A stretch of 64,000 nucleotides of DNA, taken from positions 4,435,001 to 4,499,000 of the forward strand of contig NZ_OY781464.1 in the NCBI RefSeq assembly GCF_963676735.1, given 5' to 3'. A program made the position numbers and the translations under genes. Every line of letters begins with the position of its first letter. Positions within the stretch are counted from its first letter, which is position 1. The notes below the pieces were generated by a model. That model searched no databases. It saw nothing but the letters and a program-made list of their open reading frames with translations, and was not told the origin of the DNA. Of the stretch, positions 50,198-59,712 are shown in pieces. The stretch is from an uncultured Draconibacterium sp. (GTDB lineage Bacteria > Bacteroidota > Bacteroidia > Bacteroidales > Prolixibacteraceae).

Positions 50198-51210
50198 ATA
50201 AAAAAACAGCTGTTTTATTAATAAACGTTGGAAGCCCCGATTCGCCAACTGTTCCTGCCGTAAAAAAATACCTTACGCAATTTTTAAACGACAAACGGGT
50301 AATTGATATCCCGTGGCTGCTACGAAAAATTCTGGTAAACCTGATTATTATTCCGTTTCGTGTAAAAAAATCAACCAAACTTTACCTGCGCTTATGGACA
50401 AAAAAAGGTTCGCCGCTGATATATATTTCTGAAGAACTGACCCAAAAACTACAAAACGAACTGGGTACCGATTACGAAGTTTTTCTGGGAATGCGCTACG
50501 GAAACCCGGGCTACAAAGCTGCTCTTCAACAAATTAAAAACGAAGGGTTTAGCAAAATTATTTTGCTTCCGTTGTTTCCACAACATGCTATGTCTACCAC
50601 CGAAACAGCGCTTGTTGCTGCCAAAAACGAAATAAAAAAGCTGGGAATAAAAGCCCGAATATTTGAGGTAGACCAGTTTTATAACAAGCCACAATTTATT
50701 GATGCTTTTGTTGAGCGGATTCGGGAACACGACCTGAAGCAATTCGATCATATTATTTTTTCGTACCACGGATTACCCAACCGCCAGGTGGAAAAATGTC
50801 ATCCGGGTATTCGGGTTGAAAACTGTTCGTGCACAAAAGCATTACCGGCACATGGAACATTTTGTTACCGGGCAACAGTATATGAAACAACCCGCTTAAT
50901 TGCAAACAAATTACAACTAGCAGCCACTGATTATTCGCTGGGGTTTCAGTCGCGCTTGTCTAAAAACTGGCTTACACCATTTACCGATGAATTGTTGGCC
51001 GAAAAGCTCTCAGAAGGCAAAAAACGTATTTTGGTGGTAGCTCCCTCGTTTGTAACCGATTGCCTGGAAACAACGCTTGAAATTGCTTATGAATATGCCG
51101 AGGAATTTCTGGAAAAAGGCGGCGAAAAACTGCAATTGGTAGAAAGTTTAAACACCCATGAAAGCTGGGTAAAAATGCTTGTTCACCTCGTAAAGTCAGC
51201 AAACCAGTAA
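50194..51210 (+). CDS. hemH: Ferrochelatase
   Basis: This 338-residue enzyme inserts Fe(II) into protoporphyrin IX. The catalytic His192 is in 'FSYHGLPNRQ' and the acidic 'VTDCLETTLEIAYEY' holds the second key residue. A cysteine-rich 'ENCSCTKA' with Cys202 and Cys224 nearby could support a metal or [2Fe-2S] site, as seen in some bacterial ferrochelatases. The ATG overlaps the hemY stop. Confidence 0.93.
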   Translation: MNKKTAVLLINVGSPDSPTVPAVKKYLTQFLNDKRVIDIPWLLRKILVNLIIIPFRVKKSTKLYLRLWTKKGSPLIYISEELTQKLQNELGTDYEVFLGMRYGNPGYKAALQQIKNEGFSKIILLPLFPQHAMSTTETALVAAKNEIKKLGIKARIFEVDQFYNKPQFIDAFVERIREHDLKQFDHIIFSYHGLPNRQVEKCHPGIRVENCSCTKALPAHGTFCYRATVYETTRLIANKLQLAATDYSLGFQSRLSKNWLTPFTDELLAEKLSEGKKRILVVAPSFVTDCLETTLEIAYEYAEEFLEKGGEKLQLVESLNTHESWVKMLVHLVKSANQ

Positions 51211-51216
51211 AACATC

Positions 51217-51486
51217 TTGTACAACCCGGAATGGAATATTATTTACACCTGCCTGGCCACTATTCTTGTTAATTTACCTTTTGGCTATTGGCGAAGTGCT
51301 TATCGCAAGTTTTTATTCTGGTGGTTTGTGGCCATCCATTTTCCCGTTCCGTTGGTGGTAATTATCCGGAAATCTTTCGATTTACAACTAAGTTTTACCT
51401 TAGCTCCACTTTTATTTGGCAGCTTTTTTATTGGCCAGTTTGCGGGTAAAAAATTGTATGCGATTGTACCCTGGAAAAAGCCTTAA
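51217..51486 (+). CDS. Small membrane protein at the end of the heme block
   Basis: This 89-residue protein begins at TTG 51217, six bases after the hemH stop, and no ATG fits. It has three hydrophobic segments (about 8-24, 31-49, 60-78). I do not know its function, but its coupling to hemH suggests it belongs to the heme operon. Its stop is three bases from the convergent aldehyde dehydrogenase stop. Confidence 0.55.
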   Translation: MYNPEWNIIYTCLATILVNLPFGYWRSAYRKFLFWWFVAIHFPVPLVVIIRKSFDLQLSFTLAPLLFGSFFIGQFAGKKLYAIVPWKKP

Positions 51487-51489
51487 GCC

Positions 51490-52854
51490 TTACTTTATCA
51501 CCACTGTTTTTACATTCATAAATTCTTTTATACCATGCACGGAAAGCTCGCGGCCAAAGCCACTGCTTTTTATGCCGCCAAAAGGCAGTCGCGGATCTGA
51601 TTTTACAAAATCATTAACAAAACAGGCTCCGGCTTCCAGTTCAATTTCTGCCAGGTGCTCGCCTTTTTTAAGATTGTTGGTAAACACTGCGGCACCCAGT
51701 CCAAATTCGGTATCGTTAGCTACACGTATGGCTTCTTTTTCATCTTTAACTTTAATTACCGAAGCTACCGGTCCGAAAAGTTCTTCATGGTAAGCTGGCA
51801 TTCCGGGTTTTACATTTTCAAGTATAGTAGGCGGATAAAAGGCTCCTTTCCGGTGTGGAATTTCGCCACCCAAAATTACCTCTGCCCCTTTTTTTACCGA
51901 AGCCACCACCTGCTGGTGCAGCTCATCGCGTAAATCTTCGCGTGCCATTGGCCCCATTGTACTTTCTTCATCAAATGGGTCGCCAAAGTGAGCTGCATTC
52001 ATTTCGTGGGTAAACAGCTCCAGAAAATGCGCATATACTTCTTCTTCCACAATAAATCGTTTGGCGCCAATGCAACTTTGTCCGGCATTTAAAAGCCGGC
52101 CGGCAGCACTTTGTTTGGCAGCTGTTTCGAGCCTGGCATCTTTTAAAATCAGATACGGATCGCTGCCACCAAGCTCCAAAACACATTTTTTTAGTTCGCT
52201 TCCGGCCAAAGCAGCAACGCTTCTTCCGGCTGCTTCGCTTCCGGTAAGACTCACACCTTTAACGGCCTTGTGTTTTATTACTTTTTCAACCAAAGGGCTT
52301 CCAATCAATAAGGTGCGAAATACATTTTCCGGGAAACCGGCTTCGCGAAAAATTTCTTCGATAGCCAAAGCGCAAGCCGGTACATTACTGGCATGTTTTA
52401 AAACCGCCGTATTGCCTGCCATTAAAGTTGGAGCTGCAAAACGAAATACCTGCCAAAACGGAAAATTCCAGGGCATAACAGCCAAAATAGTCCCAAGCGG
52501 TTGATACGTAACATACGATTTTGTTGCCTGTGTTGCAATGTTTTCATTCTCAAGAAAGCTTTCAGCATTGCCTGCATAATATTCACAAACCCAGGCACAT
52601 TTTTCAATTTCGGCAATGCCTTCACTTTTTACCTTTCCCATTTCAATGGCCATCAGTAAAGCCAGCTCTTCTTTTCGGCTGCGCAAAATACTGGCTGCGT
52701 TTTGCATTAACTGCCCCCTGTGATGAAAGGAAGTACTTCGCCAGTGGTGCCAGACTTTATCTACTGAATTGATTATTTTTTCAACGCCTTCGTCAGAATG
52801 TTTTTGATACGTTTTTACTGTTTCGCCAGTAAGCGGATTTATTGATTTTAACAT
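51490..52854 (-). CDS. NAD(P)-dependent succinate-semialdehyde dehydrogenase-like
   Basis: This 454-residue aldehyde dehydrogenase has the catalytic cysteine in 'NAGQSCIGAKRF' (Cys261) and the general base in 'VLELGGSDPYL' (Glu227), plus the cofactor stretch 'GTILAVMPWNFPFWQVFR' (about 121-138). It matches the class often annotated as succinate-semialdehyde dehydrogenase (GabD type). Substrate is inferred. Transcribed alone. Confidence 0.9.
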   Translation of the reverse strand: MLKSINPLTGETVKTYQKHSDEGVEKIINSVDKVWHHWRSTSFHHRGQLMQNAASILRSRKEELALLMAIEMGKVKSEGIAEIEKCAWVCEYYAGNAESFLENENIATQATKSYVTYQPLGTILAVMPWNFPFWQVFRFAAPTLMAGNTAVLKHASNVPACALAIEEIFREAGFPENVFRTLLIGSPLVEKVIKHKAVKGVSLTGSEAAGRSVAALAGSELKKCVLELGGSDPYLILKDARLETAAKQSAAGRLLNAGQSCIGAKRFIVEEEVYAHFLELFTHEMNAAHFGDPFDEESTMGPMAREDLRDELHQQVVASVKKGAEVILGGEIPHRKGAFYPPTILENVKPGMPAYHEELFGPVASVIKVKDEKEAIRVANDTEFGLGAAVFTNNLKKGEHLAEIELEAGACFVNDFVKSDPRLPFGGIKSSGFGRELSVHGIKEFMNVKTVVIK

Positions 52855-53259
52855 AGTGAGATTCTTTAATAACCAATAAAATTATAAAAGTTTCACTAGA
52901 TAAATGTTTGCAGACATTTTTAATTTTAGGAAATTCAATAATACAGGTCAGGATCATTCAAGTAATAATTCTGTCTGTCAATGTGCTTTTATGACGATCC
53001 TACGAATTGGATAACCTCGACAACTTTTATCATAAATAATGTTTTTTATCGAAGTCGGATCTTAGGGCAAGCCTTGTGCGGGCTCGTCAAAAATCCTTCA
53101 GTCGGGCAAATCTGTCACATTGAAAAACGCAAAGGTTATTTTTTGAAAAGATTTTTGGTTCCTTTTCATCGATTGGAAAAGGAACTGCCCGTCTGGCATA
53201 AAGACAAAAAGCAACCCTGTAAAAAGATTGCTTTCAGTATTTTTTCAGTGTACTTAAAA
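52855..53259. other. Gene-free stretch (405 bp) with one hairpin
   Basis: I see no convincing gene here. GTTCCTTTTC at 53158-53167 pairs with GAAAAGGAAC at 53176-53185 (10 bp), without a clear T run on either side. CAATGTG near 52978 and CACATTG near 53116 form a short inverted pair, perhaps a worn insertion remnant. An apparent 119-residue frame across it has no family features. Confidence 0.45.
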
Positions 53260-53676
53260 TTATTCCACTACTCTGATCTCGGTTTTCATATCCACGGCTT
53301 CGCGATAAACAGCACTTACCCCGCAATATTTTTCTTCTGAGAGTTTTACAGCTTTTTCCAGCTTTGCCAGCGGCAAATCCTTGCCTTTAAACTGGTAAAC
53401 AATAGTCATTTTATTGTAATATTTCGGATGTTCTTCCGTAAGTTCACCTTCAACAATTACGTTCAGGGCTTCAAAATCCACCTTCATTTTTTTTAAAATC
53501 ATCACCACATCAATACCTGTACAACCGGCAAGAGCGGTAAGCATTAATTTTTTGGGGCGTGGTCCCAAATCACTACCTCCAACTTCCTCCGAGGCATCAA
53601 TAATTACTTCATGACCATCCATATCGGCTTTAAAAGCGAGTTTGTCGGTCCAGGCCATATCTACAATATGCTTCAT
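53260..53676 (-). CDS. OsmC family protein
   Basis: This 138-residue OsmC/Ohr-like protein has 'GSDLGPRPKKLMLTALAGCT' near residues 34-53, with the conserved cysteine at the end of that stretch, and 'EKYCGVSAVYREA' near 116-128 holding the second cysteine. OsmC proteins reduce organic hydroperoxides or act as redox-binding proteins. The gene is divergent from a Crp/Fnr regulator. Confidence 0.87.
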   Translation of the reverse strand: MKHIVDMAWTDKLAFKADMDGHEVIIDASEEVGGSDLGPRPKKLMLTALAGCTGIDVVMILKKMKVDFEALNVIVEGELTEEHPKYYNKMTIVYQFKGKDLPLAKLEKAVKLSEEKYCGVSAVYREAVDMKTEIRVVE

Positions 53677-53716
53677 AACATCCTTGGTTTAAATTGCTTT
53701 AATTTTATTTGTAACA

Positions 53717-53724
53717 CAAATATA
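53717..53724 (-). promoter_or_regulatory. -7 box candidate of osmC-like gene
   Basis: TATATTTG on the minus strand matches TAnnTTTG, 41 bases upstream of the start. No good -33 box is seen, and the region is very AT-rich. Confidence 0.3.
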
Positions 53725-53835
53725 CAACCAACTATCTATATAAATAGTTTTTCGGATAAAGTAGATAATTGTATTTTTAAGGCAGAATTAAATAAAGCTT
53801 ATTTCAATATTAATATCGAATAATCAGAACAGGAA

Positions 53836-54537
53836 ATGAGAAGTGCAATAAAAAGGCCGTCGGAAGAAGAAGCAAATTTGAATGGTTTTCAGCTGTTTAA
53901 AAAGTTAACAGAAGATGAATTTACCCGCTTGAATTATGAAAAAACATGTTCGTTGTACAAAAAAGGCACCATTATTTATCGTGAAGGCAGCCGCTTAACA
54001 GGTTTTTTCTGTGTTACCAGGGGTATTGTAAAAATTTTTAAAACCGGTATTGATGGCAAAGAACAGATTATTCGATTTGCAAAAAAGGGAGAAATTATTG
54101 CCTATCGTTCGTTGCTTAGCCAGGAACTGGCCTGCACCACAGCCAAAGTAATTGATGATGCTGCACTTTGCCATGTTCCGTACCAAACTTTACTGTTTCT
54201 TATTCAGAATAACTGGCAGTTTTCGCATCATATGCTACAGATTGTTTGTCGCGAATTACGCGAGGCCAACGATTACATTACCGATATTGCGCAAAAAACC
54301 GTGCGCGAACGACTGGCCGAAGTACTTTTACTCTTAAAAGAAAATTTTGAACTTGACAACCAGAATACGCTTCAAATATCGTTAACTCGCGAAGAACTGG
54401 CCAATATGGTGGGTACCGCTACCGAGTCGGTAATTCGTTTATTATCGGAATTTAAAAACGACAAATTAATTGAATTACAGGGCCGTAAGATTAAATTTTT
54501 AGATATCCCTACGCTTACCCGTGTTGCTAATTTATAA
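53836..54537 (+). CDS. Crp/Fnr family transcription regulator
   Basis: This 233-residue regulator has a cyclic-nucleotide-binding-like beta roll (about 20-130; 'YKKGTIIYREGSRLTGFFCV', 'GKEQIIRFAKKGEIIAYRSL') and a winged helix with 'LTREELANMVGTATESVIRL' (about 182-201) as the recognition element. It lacks the FNR four-cysteine N terminus, so oxygen sensing by Fe-S is unlikely. It is divergent from the OsmC gene and may respond to redox or envelope cues. Confidence 0.88.
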   Translation: MRSAIKRPSEEEANLNGFQLFKKLTEDEFTRLNYEKTCSLYKKGTIIYREGSRLTGFFCVTRGIVKIFKTGIDGKEQIIRFAKKGEIIAYRSLLSQELACTTAKVIDDAALCHVPYQTLLFLIQNNWQFSHHMLQIVCRELREANDYITDIAQKTVRERLAEVLLLLKENFELDNQNTLQISLTREELANMVGTATESVIRLLSEFKNDKLIELQGRKIKFLDIPTLTRVANL

Positions 54538-54556
54538 TCAAACAGCATAACTATTT

Positions 54557-54581
54557 AAACCGGCTATTGGCCGGTTTTTTT
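54557..54581 (+). terminator. Terminator after Crp/Fnr gene
   Basis: AAACCGGC at 54557-54564 pairs perfectly with GCCGGTTT at 54570-54577 around TATTG, followed by more T. Confidence 0.9.
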
Positions 54582-54626
54582 ATTTATACTTTATCTTGTT
54601 TTCCACCGTTATAAGAACTAAAAAAA

Positions 54627-55457
54627 ATGCAATTTCGCACACTTGAAAATCTGCTGCCTGAAACCTTAAGCAGCCTTTTTAATGCTGCGTTTGCCGATTA
54701 TTTTGTAAGTATACAGCTAACACCTGAAGCCTTGCAACAAAAAATGTATTCAGAGGCTATTAGCCTGAAACAATCGGTTGGCGCTTTCGCCAATGATAAA
54801 CCTGTTGGTTTTATTTTTCATGCTATTCGCGGTAACAAAACAAAAAGAGCCTACAACGCAGGAACCGGTGTTATACCCGAATTCAGAGGAAAACACGCCA
54901 CTGCCCGCATGTATAAATTTATTCTTCCCCGTTTACAAAAAGCCGGGGTTGAAGAGCTGGAACTGGAGGTGATGAAACAGAACGAAGCTGCTATAAAATC
55001 ATACACATCGGTGGGTTTTTGCATCGAAAACGAATTGCATTGTTTTAAAGGTTTTCCAACTAATTCGGTTCAGAAAAACAACTTTTTGGTGGAAGAATAC
55101 CAGGGAGCTTTTCAAACACCTGAAACATTTTGGGACTGGCAACCCACCTGGCAACATACAACGCAAACTATTGAAAAGCTCAGTACCTACAAAACATGGG
55201 TAATTCACCATCAAAATAAATTAGTCGGCTATCTTTCCGCCAATCCCGGAAGCGGCCGAATTGCTCAATTTTCGGTTGAGAAGACCCATCGACGAAGTGG
55301 CATTGGAACAGCACTTTTTACCCATTTTGCTGGTGTTTGTAAAAACGAACCTGCCGTTATAAACGTTGCCGATTCAAGCGGAGCCACCCAGCAATTTTTG
55401 CAAGCACTTGGCCTGCACCATTTTTTAACACAGTATAAAATGAAATTAAAACTTTAA
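54627..55457 (+). CDS. GNAT acetyltransferase with two GNAT-like halves
   Basis: This 276-residue protein has an N-terminal GNAT core ('GTGVIPEFRGKHATARMYKF' near 88-107, 'NEAAIKSYTSVGF') and a second one near the end ('FSVEKTHRRSGIGTALFTHF' near 216-235), so both halves retain acetyl-CoA-binding loops. Substrate is not known. It is followed by a small gene four bases later. Confidence 0.83.
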   Translation: MQFRTLENLLPETLSSLFNAAFADYFVSIQLTPEALQQKMYSEAISLKQSVGAFANDKPVGFIFHAIRGNKTKRAYNAGTGVIPEFRGKHATARMYKFILPRLQKAGVEELELEVMKQNEAAIKSYTSVGFCIENELHCFKGFPTNSVQKNNFLVEEYQGAFQTPETFWDWQPTWQHTTQTIEKLSTYKTWVIHHQNKLVGYLSANPGSGRIAQFSVEKTHRRSGIGTALFTHFAGVCKNEPAVINVADSSGATQQFLQALGLHHFLTQYKMKLKL

Positions 55458-55460
55458 AAC

Positions 55461-55805
55461 ATGAAAATATTTGGTATTCAGCTCAATAAACGCACTTTTA
55501 TCCGATGGAAAATTTACATCGACCGTGCCCGAATGTACATTGGTTACATTAGTTTTGTTATGATTGCCTTTATGTTTTTAAACGATTTTAAAGACGAAAC
55601 CATTCGTAGTTTTCTGGATGAAAACAAACTGATTACCTACCCGGTAATGATGGTTATGTTTTTATTGTTTTCGCTAATTCTTGGGCGTTTAGATACCAAG
55701 CTTGGCTTGCGAAAGGAGGAAATGCGCAACAGTGCCACCGAAAATCCGGTGACCATGGAAATTTTATCGGACCTGAAAGAAATTAAAAACAAGCTTGAAT
55801 CGTAA
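55461..55805 (+). CDS. Small two-helix membrane protein
   Basis: This 114-residue protein has two hydrophobic segments (about 24-41 and 55-71) and a charged, probably coiled-coil C terminus ('LSDLKEIKNKLES'). The start sits three bases after the GNAT stop, so they form one transcript. No known family is recognised. Confidence 0.7.
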   Translation: MKIFGIQLNKRTFIRWKIYIDRARMYIGYISFVMIAFMFLNDFKDETIRSFLDENKLITYPVMMVMFLLFSLILGRLDTKLGLRKEEMRNSATENPVTMEILSDLKEIKNKLES

Positions 55806-55841
55806 AATCCGGAAAAGGGAATTTCAAATAGGGCGTTCAGC

Positions 55842-57044
55842 TTATCTGCCAATCCAGTCTTCCGGATTAAGCTTGGTACTTTCTTTCCAGATTTGAAATT
55901 TGAGTATGGATTTATTGTTGTCTTTGAAATCGGTAAATACGGTGCCAATGACTTGTTTGGTGCTCACTTTATCGCCTTTTTTAACCACTACCTCCCTGAG
56001 GTTTGAATAAACACTTAAATAAGCTCCGTGCCTGATAATAACGGCTGTGTTACCACCTGAAATAGCAAAAACCCGACTCACCTCTCCATTAAAAACCGCA
56101 CGTACTTTTGCTCCGGTTTCGGTGGCAATGTTTACGCCATTATTTTGCACCTGTACATTGCTTAAAACCGGGTGACGGTGTACGCCAAAATGCTCAACAA
56201 TTACACCACGTTCAACCGGCCAGGGCAGACGTTTTTTATTCTGTTCGAAGTTATTACCAATAAGTTTCTGCTCGGGTGTTAAAGCAAATGCTGCACCGCC
56301 TTCCGACTGATTTTTACGCGCTTCTTCCTCAATAATTCGCTGGATTTCGCGCTCTAACTCTTGTTCTATTTTTTGTTGCTGCCGCAATTTTCGCTGTAAG
56401 TTATTTCGCTGCAGTTTTAGCTGTTCAAGGGTGCTGTTTTGCTCTTGCTGTTCATTGTTTAATAATACTTTCTCCGATTCCGTTTTGGCTATTAACCGCA
56501 GTTTTTCGATTTTTTGTTGCTCCATTTTCTGACGGCTGACATCAAGTTCCTTTTGCACGGCATTAATGGTTGTGGCCTGGCTTTCGCGAAAGGTTTTATA
56601 CCGCCTGAAATATAAAAAGCGTCGATAAGCCTGATTAACATTTTCGGATGCCAATAAAAAAAGCAACTCATCATAGGCATTCAAATTTTTATAGGCCATT
56701 CTAATCATTTCAGCATATTCTTCTTTCAGCTGCTGAACATCGTTTTTAAGCAGTTCTAAAGCCAAAGTATTGTTTGTAATACATTGGTCAAAAATTTCTA
56801 TTTCGTGGCTAATATTCGAGATTAGCGTGTTTCTGGAGTTTATTTTAGAAGATATCAGTCGCAACTTGCTTAAGGATGATTTTTCGTTTTGCTGGGTTTC
56901 ATTCAACAAACGTGTGGTATATTCAATTTCTTTTTCGGCTTCGGCTTTTTTCTTTTGCAAATCTTCAACCGATTGCGCCCGCGCCAAAAAACCTGTGCAT
57001 ACCGCAAAAACAACAAGTAGCGTTATTTTTATTGGCAAAATCAT
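55842..57044 (-). CDS. envC: Murein hydrolase activator EnvC-like (M23 domain)
   Basis: This 400-residue protein has a signal peptide (1-23), a long coiled coil (about 25-250, 'RKLRQQQKIEQELEREIQRI') and a C-terminal LytM/M23 domain ('VIVEHFGVHRHPVLSNVQVQ' near 285-304). Of the usual metal ligands, 'HFGVHRHP' is present but the downstream His-x-His site is replaced by 'VIIRHGAYLSVYSN', so it is probably a non-catalytic activator like EnvC. It ends the dut-TPR-DUF4292-envC cluster and acts in cell separation. Confidence 0.87.
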   Translation of the reverse strand: MILPIKITLLVVFAVCTGFLARAQSVEDLQKKKAEAEKEIEYTTRLLNETQQNEKSSLSKLRLISSKINSRNTLISNISHEIEIFDQCITNNTLALELLKNDVQQLKEEYAEMIRMAYKNLNAYDELLFLLASENVNQAYRRFLYFRRYKTFRESQATTINAVQKELDVSRQKMEQQKIEKLRLIAKTESEKVLLNNEQQEQNSTLEQLKLQRNNLQRKLRQQQKIEQELEREIQRIIEEEARKNQSEGGAAFALTPEQKLIGNNFEQNKKRLPWPVERGVIVEHFGVHRHPVLSNVQVQNNGVNIATETGAKVRAVFNGEVSRVFAISGGNTAVIIRHGAYLSVYSNLREVVVKKGDKVSTKQVIGTVFTDFKDNNKSILKFQIWKESTKLNPEDWIGR

Positions 57045-57069
57045 GTTTACGAATGTATTGATTTCGCTT

Positions 57070-57945
57070 TTAGTTTACACGAATCTCTTCGTATTTTTCA
57101 GGAATTTTTATATTGAATGAGCTAACTTTTTCCGTAGAAAAGCCACTCATTTTTATTTTCATATTTATTTCCTCTTCAGGCGAATAAAAATTCATTTCAA
57201 TACTTCCGGGATATTCTTTGTTTTCAACTTTTGTAAAATCGTCAAAATCAAGTTTCATATTCCGGCTATTTGTTTTGTCGTTAATGGTTAGGCGGTTCAA
57301 TGTAAAATTATCGGGCCTGAAAAACATTTTCTGAACAATAAGCGCCTGGTCATCAAGTCGTTTTAACCTTCGCTCTGCTTTGTTTTCTTTCTCTTCAAGT
57401 TTCGTAAGTTTTCGTGATTTTTCCGATTGAAGTACATACAAATTATCTTCTATAAACGAATCGAAAGTGCGGTAATCCCTGTTTTTCGAATCGTTTCGGT
57501 ACGAAAAAGCATTGTTGGCAATAATGCTTTGTATGGTGGCAAAATCCAAATCGATGTACAGAAAACTGCTGAGGTAGGTATAATCGTCAACAAAAAAATT
57601 ACGATCGATATAGTTCACATATTTCACGCTATCGGGGGTAAGTAAAACACGGCCTACCGGGATGTTTAATTTGCTGATTGACACCAGAATTTTTTCATCC
57701 TTTTTGGCTTTCAGATTAATTTTAAAGGTTGCTTTCGACTGGCTGCTGCTGTAATTGCAGTTAATACGTTTTATGCTCAAAAACTGGTAATCAAAAGCAT
57801 TTTGTTCCACCTTTTTTAAGAGCTTATTGGTGCTTATCGGGCGCGCCTCTACACGGGGTAATTCTGATGGGGTTTTACACGAAGAAACAACAAATAAAGT
57901 TACTGCTGCAAGCAGAGAAACTCTAAAATATTTTCGAACGTTCAT
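57070..57945 (-). CDS. DUF4292 lipoprotein
   Basis: This 291-residue lipoprotein has a signal ending in 'FVVSSCKTP' (cysteine near 23). The rest is a beta-rich domain of DUF4292 type, distantly like LolA/LolB-type lipoprotein carriers ('KILVSISKLNIPVGRVLLT'). Role in envelope biogenesis is inferred. It is 25 bases from envC and two bases from the TPR gene. Confidence 0.8.
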   Translation of the reverse strand: MNVRKYFRVSLLAAVTLFVVSSCKTPSELPRVEARPISTNKLLKKVEQNAFDYQFLSIKRINCNYSSSQSKATFKINLKAKKDEKILVSISKLNIPVGRVLLTPDSVKYVNYIDRNFFVDDYTYLSSFLYIDLDFATIQSIIANNAFSYRNDSKNRDYRTFDSFIEDNLYVLQSEKSRKLTKLEEKENKAERRLKRLDDQALIVQKMFFRPDNFTLNRLTINDKTNSRNMKLDFDDFTKVENKEYPGSIEMNFYSPEEEINMKIKMSGFSTEKVSSFNIKIPEKYEEIRVN

Positions 57946-57947
57946 CG

Positions 57948-59711
57948 CTACTCTTCAATATATGTTTGATTCTCTATTTTGCGTTTTAACAATTCTGAAT
58001 CACCACCATATTCAGCGGCTTTTTTCCAGTATTTTAACGCTTCTTCCTTTTTCCCCGACTTGTACAAAATATCGCCATAATGTTCCAGCAGGGTGTCATT
58101 ATCTTCGCCGCCGTTTTTAATGGCCGAATCCATATAGAACTTCGCCAGTGTGTATTCGCCTTTCTTAAAAAGTACCCAGGCATGCGTATCCAAATAGGTT
58201 GAATTATCCGGGAATCGTTCAACCACTTTTCCACTCATTCGTTCCGCCTTATCCAAATCAATTCCATCAACCGACAAGTAATATGCGTAATTATTTAGCG
58301 TAAGGTAATTTTCAGGGTCAATTTCAACGGCTTTATCAAATATTTTGAAGGCTTCCGTTTTGTTGCCATTTTTATAAACAGCTTCTCCTTTTAACATTAA
58401 AAAATTGGCTTCAAGCTGTGGGTTCTCCACCACATAATCCAGTCCTTCTTCGCTTAATTCAATGGTTTCTTCAAATTTTTCGAGCTGCACACAGGCAATC
58501 GCTTTAAAAAAGTAACCTTGTGGCTGGTTAGGAAACAGCTCAATAATTTGTCCGGTATGTTCGTACAATTTATCCCATTGCTGTAAATCATTATCGATAT
58601 ACATTATTCGTTCCCAAACCATATAATCATTAGGATTTATGGCAATAGCTTTGAGTAATGCTTCACGGCCTTCTTCCAGCTTATTTTCTTTTAACAGCGC
58701 TTCGGCCTGAATGGTATGCACCAAAGATTCTTTGGGGTGGTTCTCAAGCAAAATTTCAATAAGCTCGTTTCGTTGCGAATTGTTAAGTTGCGATTGTGCC
58801 GGGTTTGCCGTTAACATCATGTATAACTGCAATTTGGTTTGAATATCAACGGCACTGCTGCTAAAACCTGCTTTTGTTTCCTCAAACGACTTTTCAGTTT
58901 CGCCGTTTTCAAGGTAATAATTGGCCAACGAAAAATGTACAAACCCGTTTTCCGGGTCCATTTCCTGAATTTTTTGATAATTTTTCAGGGCATTTTCGGC
59001 ATCTCCCTGGCTTTGGTACAAATCGGCCAGTAAACCGTAATATTTTGCTTCGCCCGGATTATTTTCAATCAGTTTATTAATCTCCTCAAAAGCCTTGTCT
59101 ATTTTTCCGGTTGAAACATATATTTGCTGCCTTGCCACCGAAATTTGCTCACTTATACCGGTCTTTTTTTCCATACGGTTATAAGCTGTAATCGCTTCAT
59201 CAAAACGCTGGGCACTGGCCAGTAACGCGGCATTCATGTATAAGTACTCGAGATTCTCGGGTTCTTCTTTTAACAACACCGTATAAATATCAGCTGCTTC
59301 AGAAAACTTTCGTGTTTGCTGGTAAATCTGTGCCAGCAGCAACCTGTACCATTTATTTTCGGGGTTTATGCTGATAGCCTTTTCAAGCAAGAGCGATGCA
59401 CTGGTAAAATCGTTGTTAGCTGCATGAATATTGGCCAATTCGAACATTGCTGCCGATGAATTAGGGTCAATTTCCAAACAACTTGACAATAACTGAACAG
59501 CTTTTTGCCCGTTGCCAAACATTTTTTGTTTTAATGCTTCAACAAAAAGGTATTCAAATTCTTTTTGCTTTTGCTCCACCAGCTCGGTGGTAGTTCCGTT
59601 AACTGCAGCCTGTGCAACTTCTTGTTCGGTGACCTTTTGGGGCCCCGAACAGGAAATAACAGCCACTGAAAAAACGGCTATACTTAATCCTGTTCTAAAA
59701 ATTTTCTTCAT
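57948..59711 (-). CDS. Tetratricopeptide-repeat lipoprotein
   Basis: This protein of about 587 residues starts at ATG 59711 (signal with 'VAVISCSGPQ', cysteine near 21); an in-frame start at 59741 lies inside dut. It contains a dozen or more TPR units through its length, for example 'SAAMFELANIHAANNDFTSA' and 'YLTLNNYAYYLSVDG'. Such proteins scaffold outer-membrane complexes. It is one base from the dut stop and transcribed with DUF4292 and envC. Confidence 0.87.
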   Translation of the reverse strand: MKKIFRTGLSIAVFSVAVISCSGPQKVTEQEVAQAAVNGTTTELVEQKQKEFEYLFVEALKQKMFGNGQKAVQLLSSCLEIDPNSSAAMFELANIHAANNDFTSASLLLEKAISINPENKWYRLLLAQIYQQTRKFSEAADIYTVLLKEEPENLEYLYMNAALLASAQRFDEAITAYNRMEKKTGISEQISVARQQIYVSTGKIDKAFEEINKLIENNPGEAKYYGLLADLYQSQGDAENALKNYQKIQEMDPENGFVHFSLANYYLENGETEKSFEETKAGFSSSAVDIQTKLQLYMMLTANPAQSQLNNSQRNELIEILLENHPKESLVHTIQAEALLKENKLEEGREALLKAIAINPNDYMVWERIMYIDNDLQQWDKLYEHTGQIIELFPNQPQGYFFKAIACVQLEKFEETIELSEEGLDYVVENPQLEANFLMLKGEAVYKNGNKTEAFKIFDKAVEIDPENYLTLNNYAYYLSVDGIDLDKAERMSGKVVERFPDNSTYLDTHAWVLFKKGEYTLAKFYMDSAIKNGGEDNDTLLEHYGDILYKSGKKEEALKYWKKAAEYGGDSELLKRKIENQTYIEE

Positions 59712-59712
59712 C

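Noticed and set aside
52981..53340. 119-residue plus-strand frame in the intergenic stretch
   Set aside because: It has no recognisable domain, runs into the end of the OsmC gene and lacks an operon partner.
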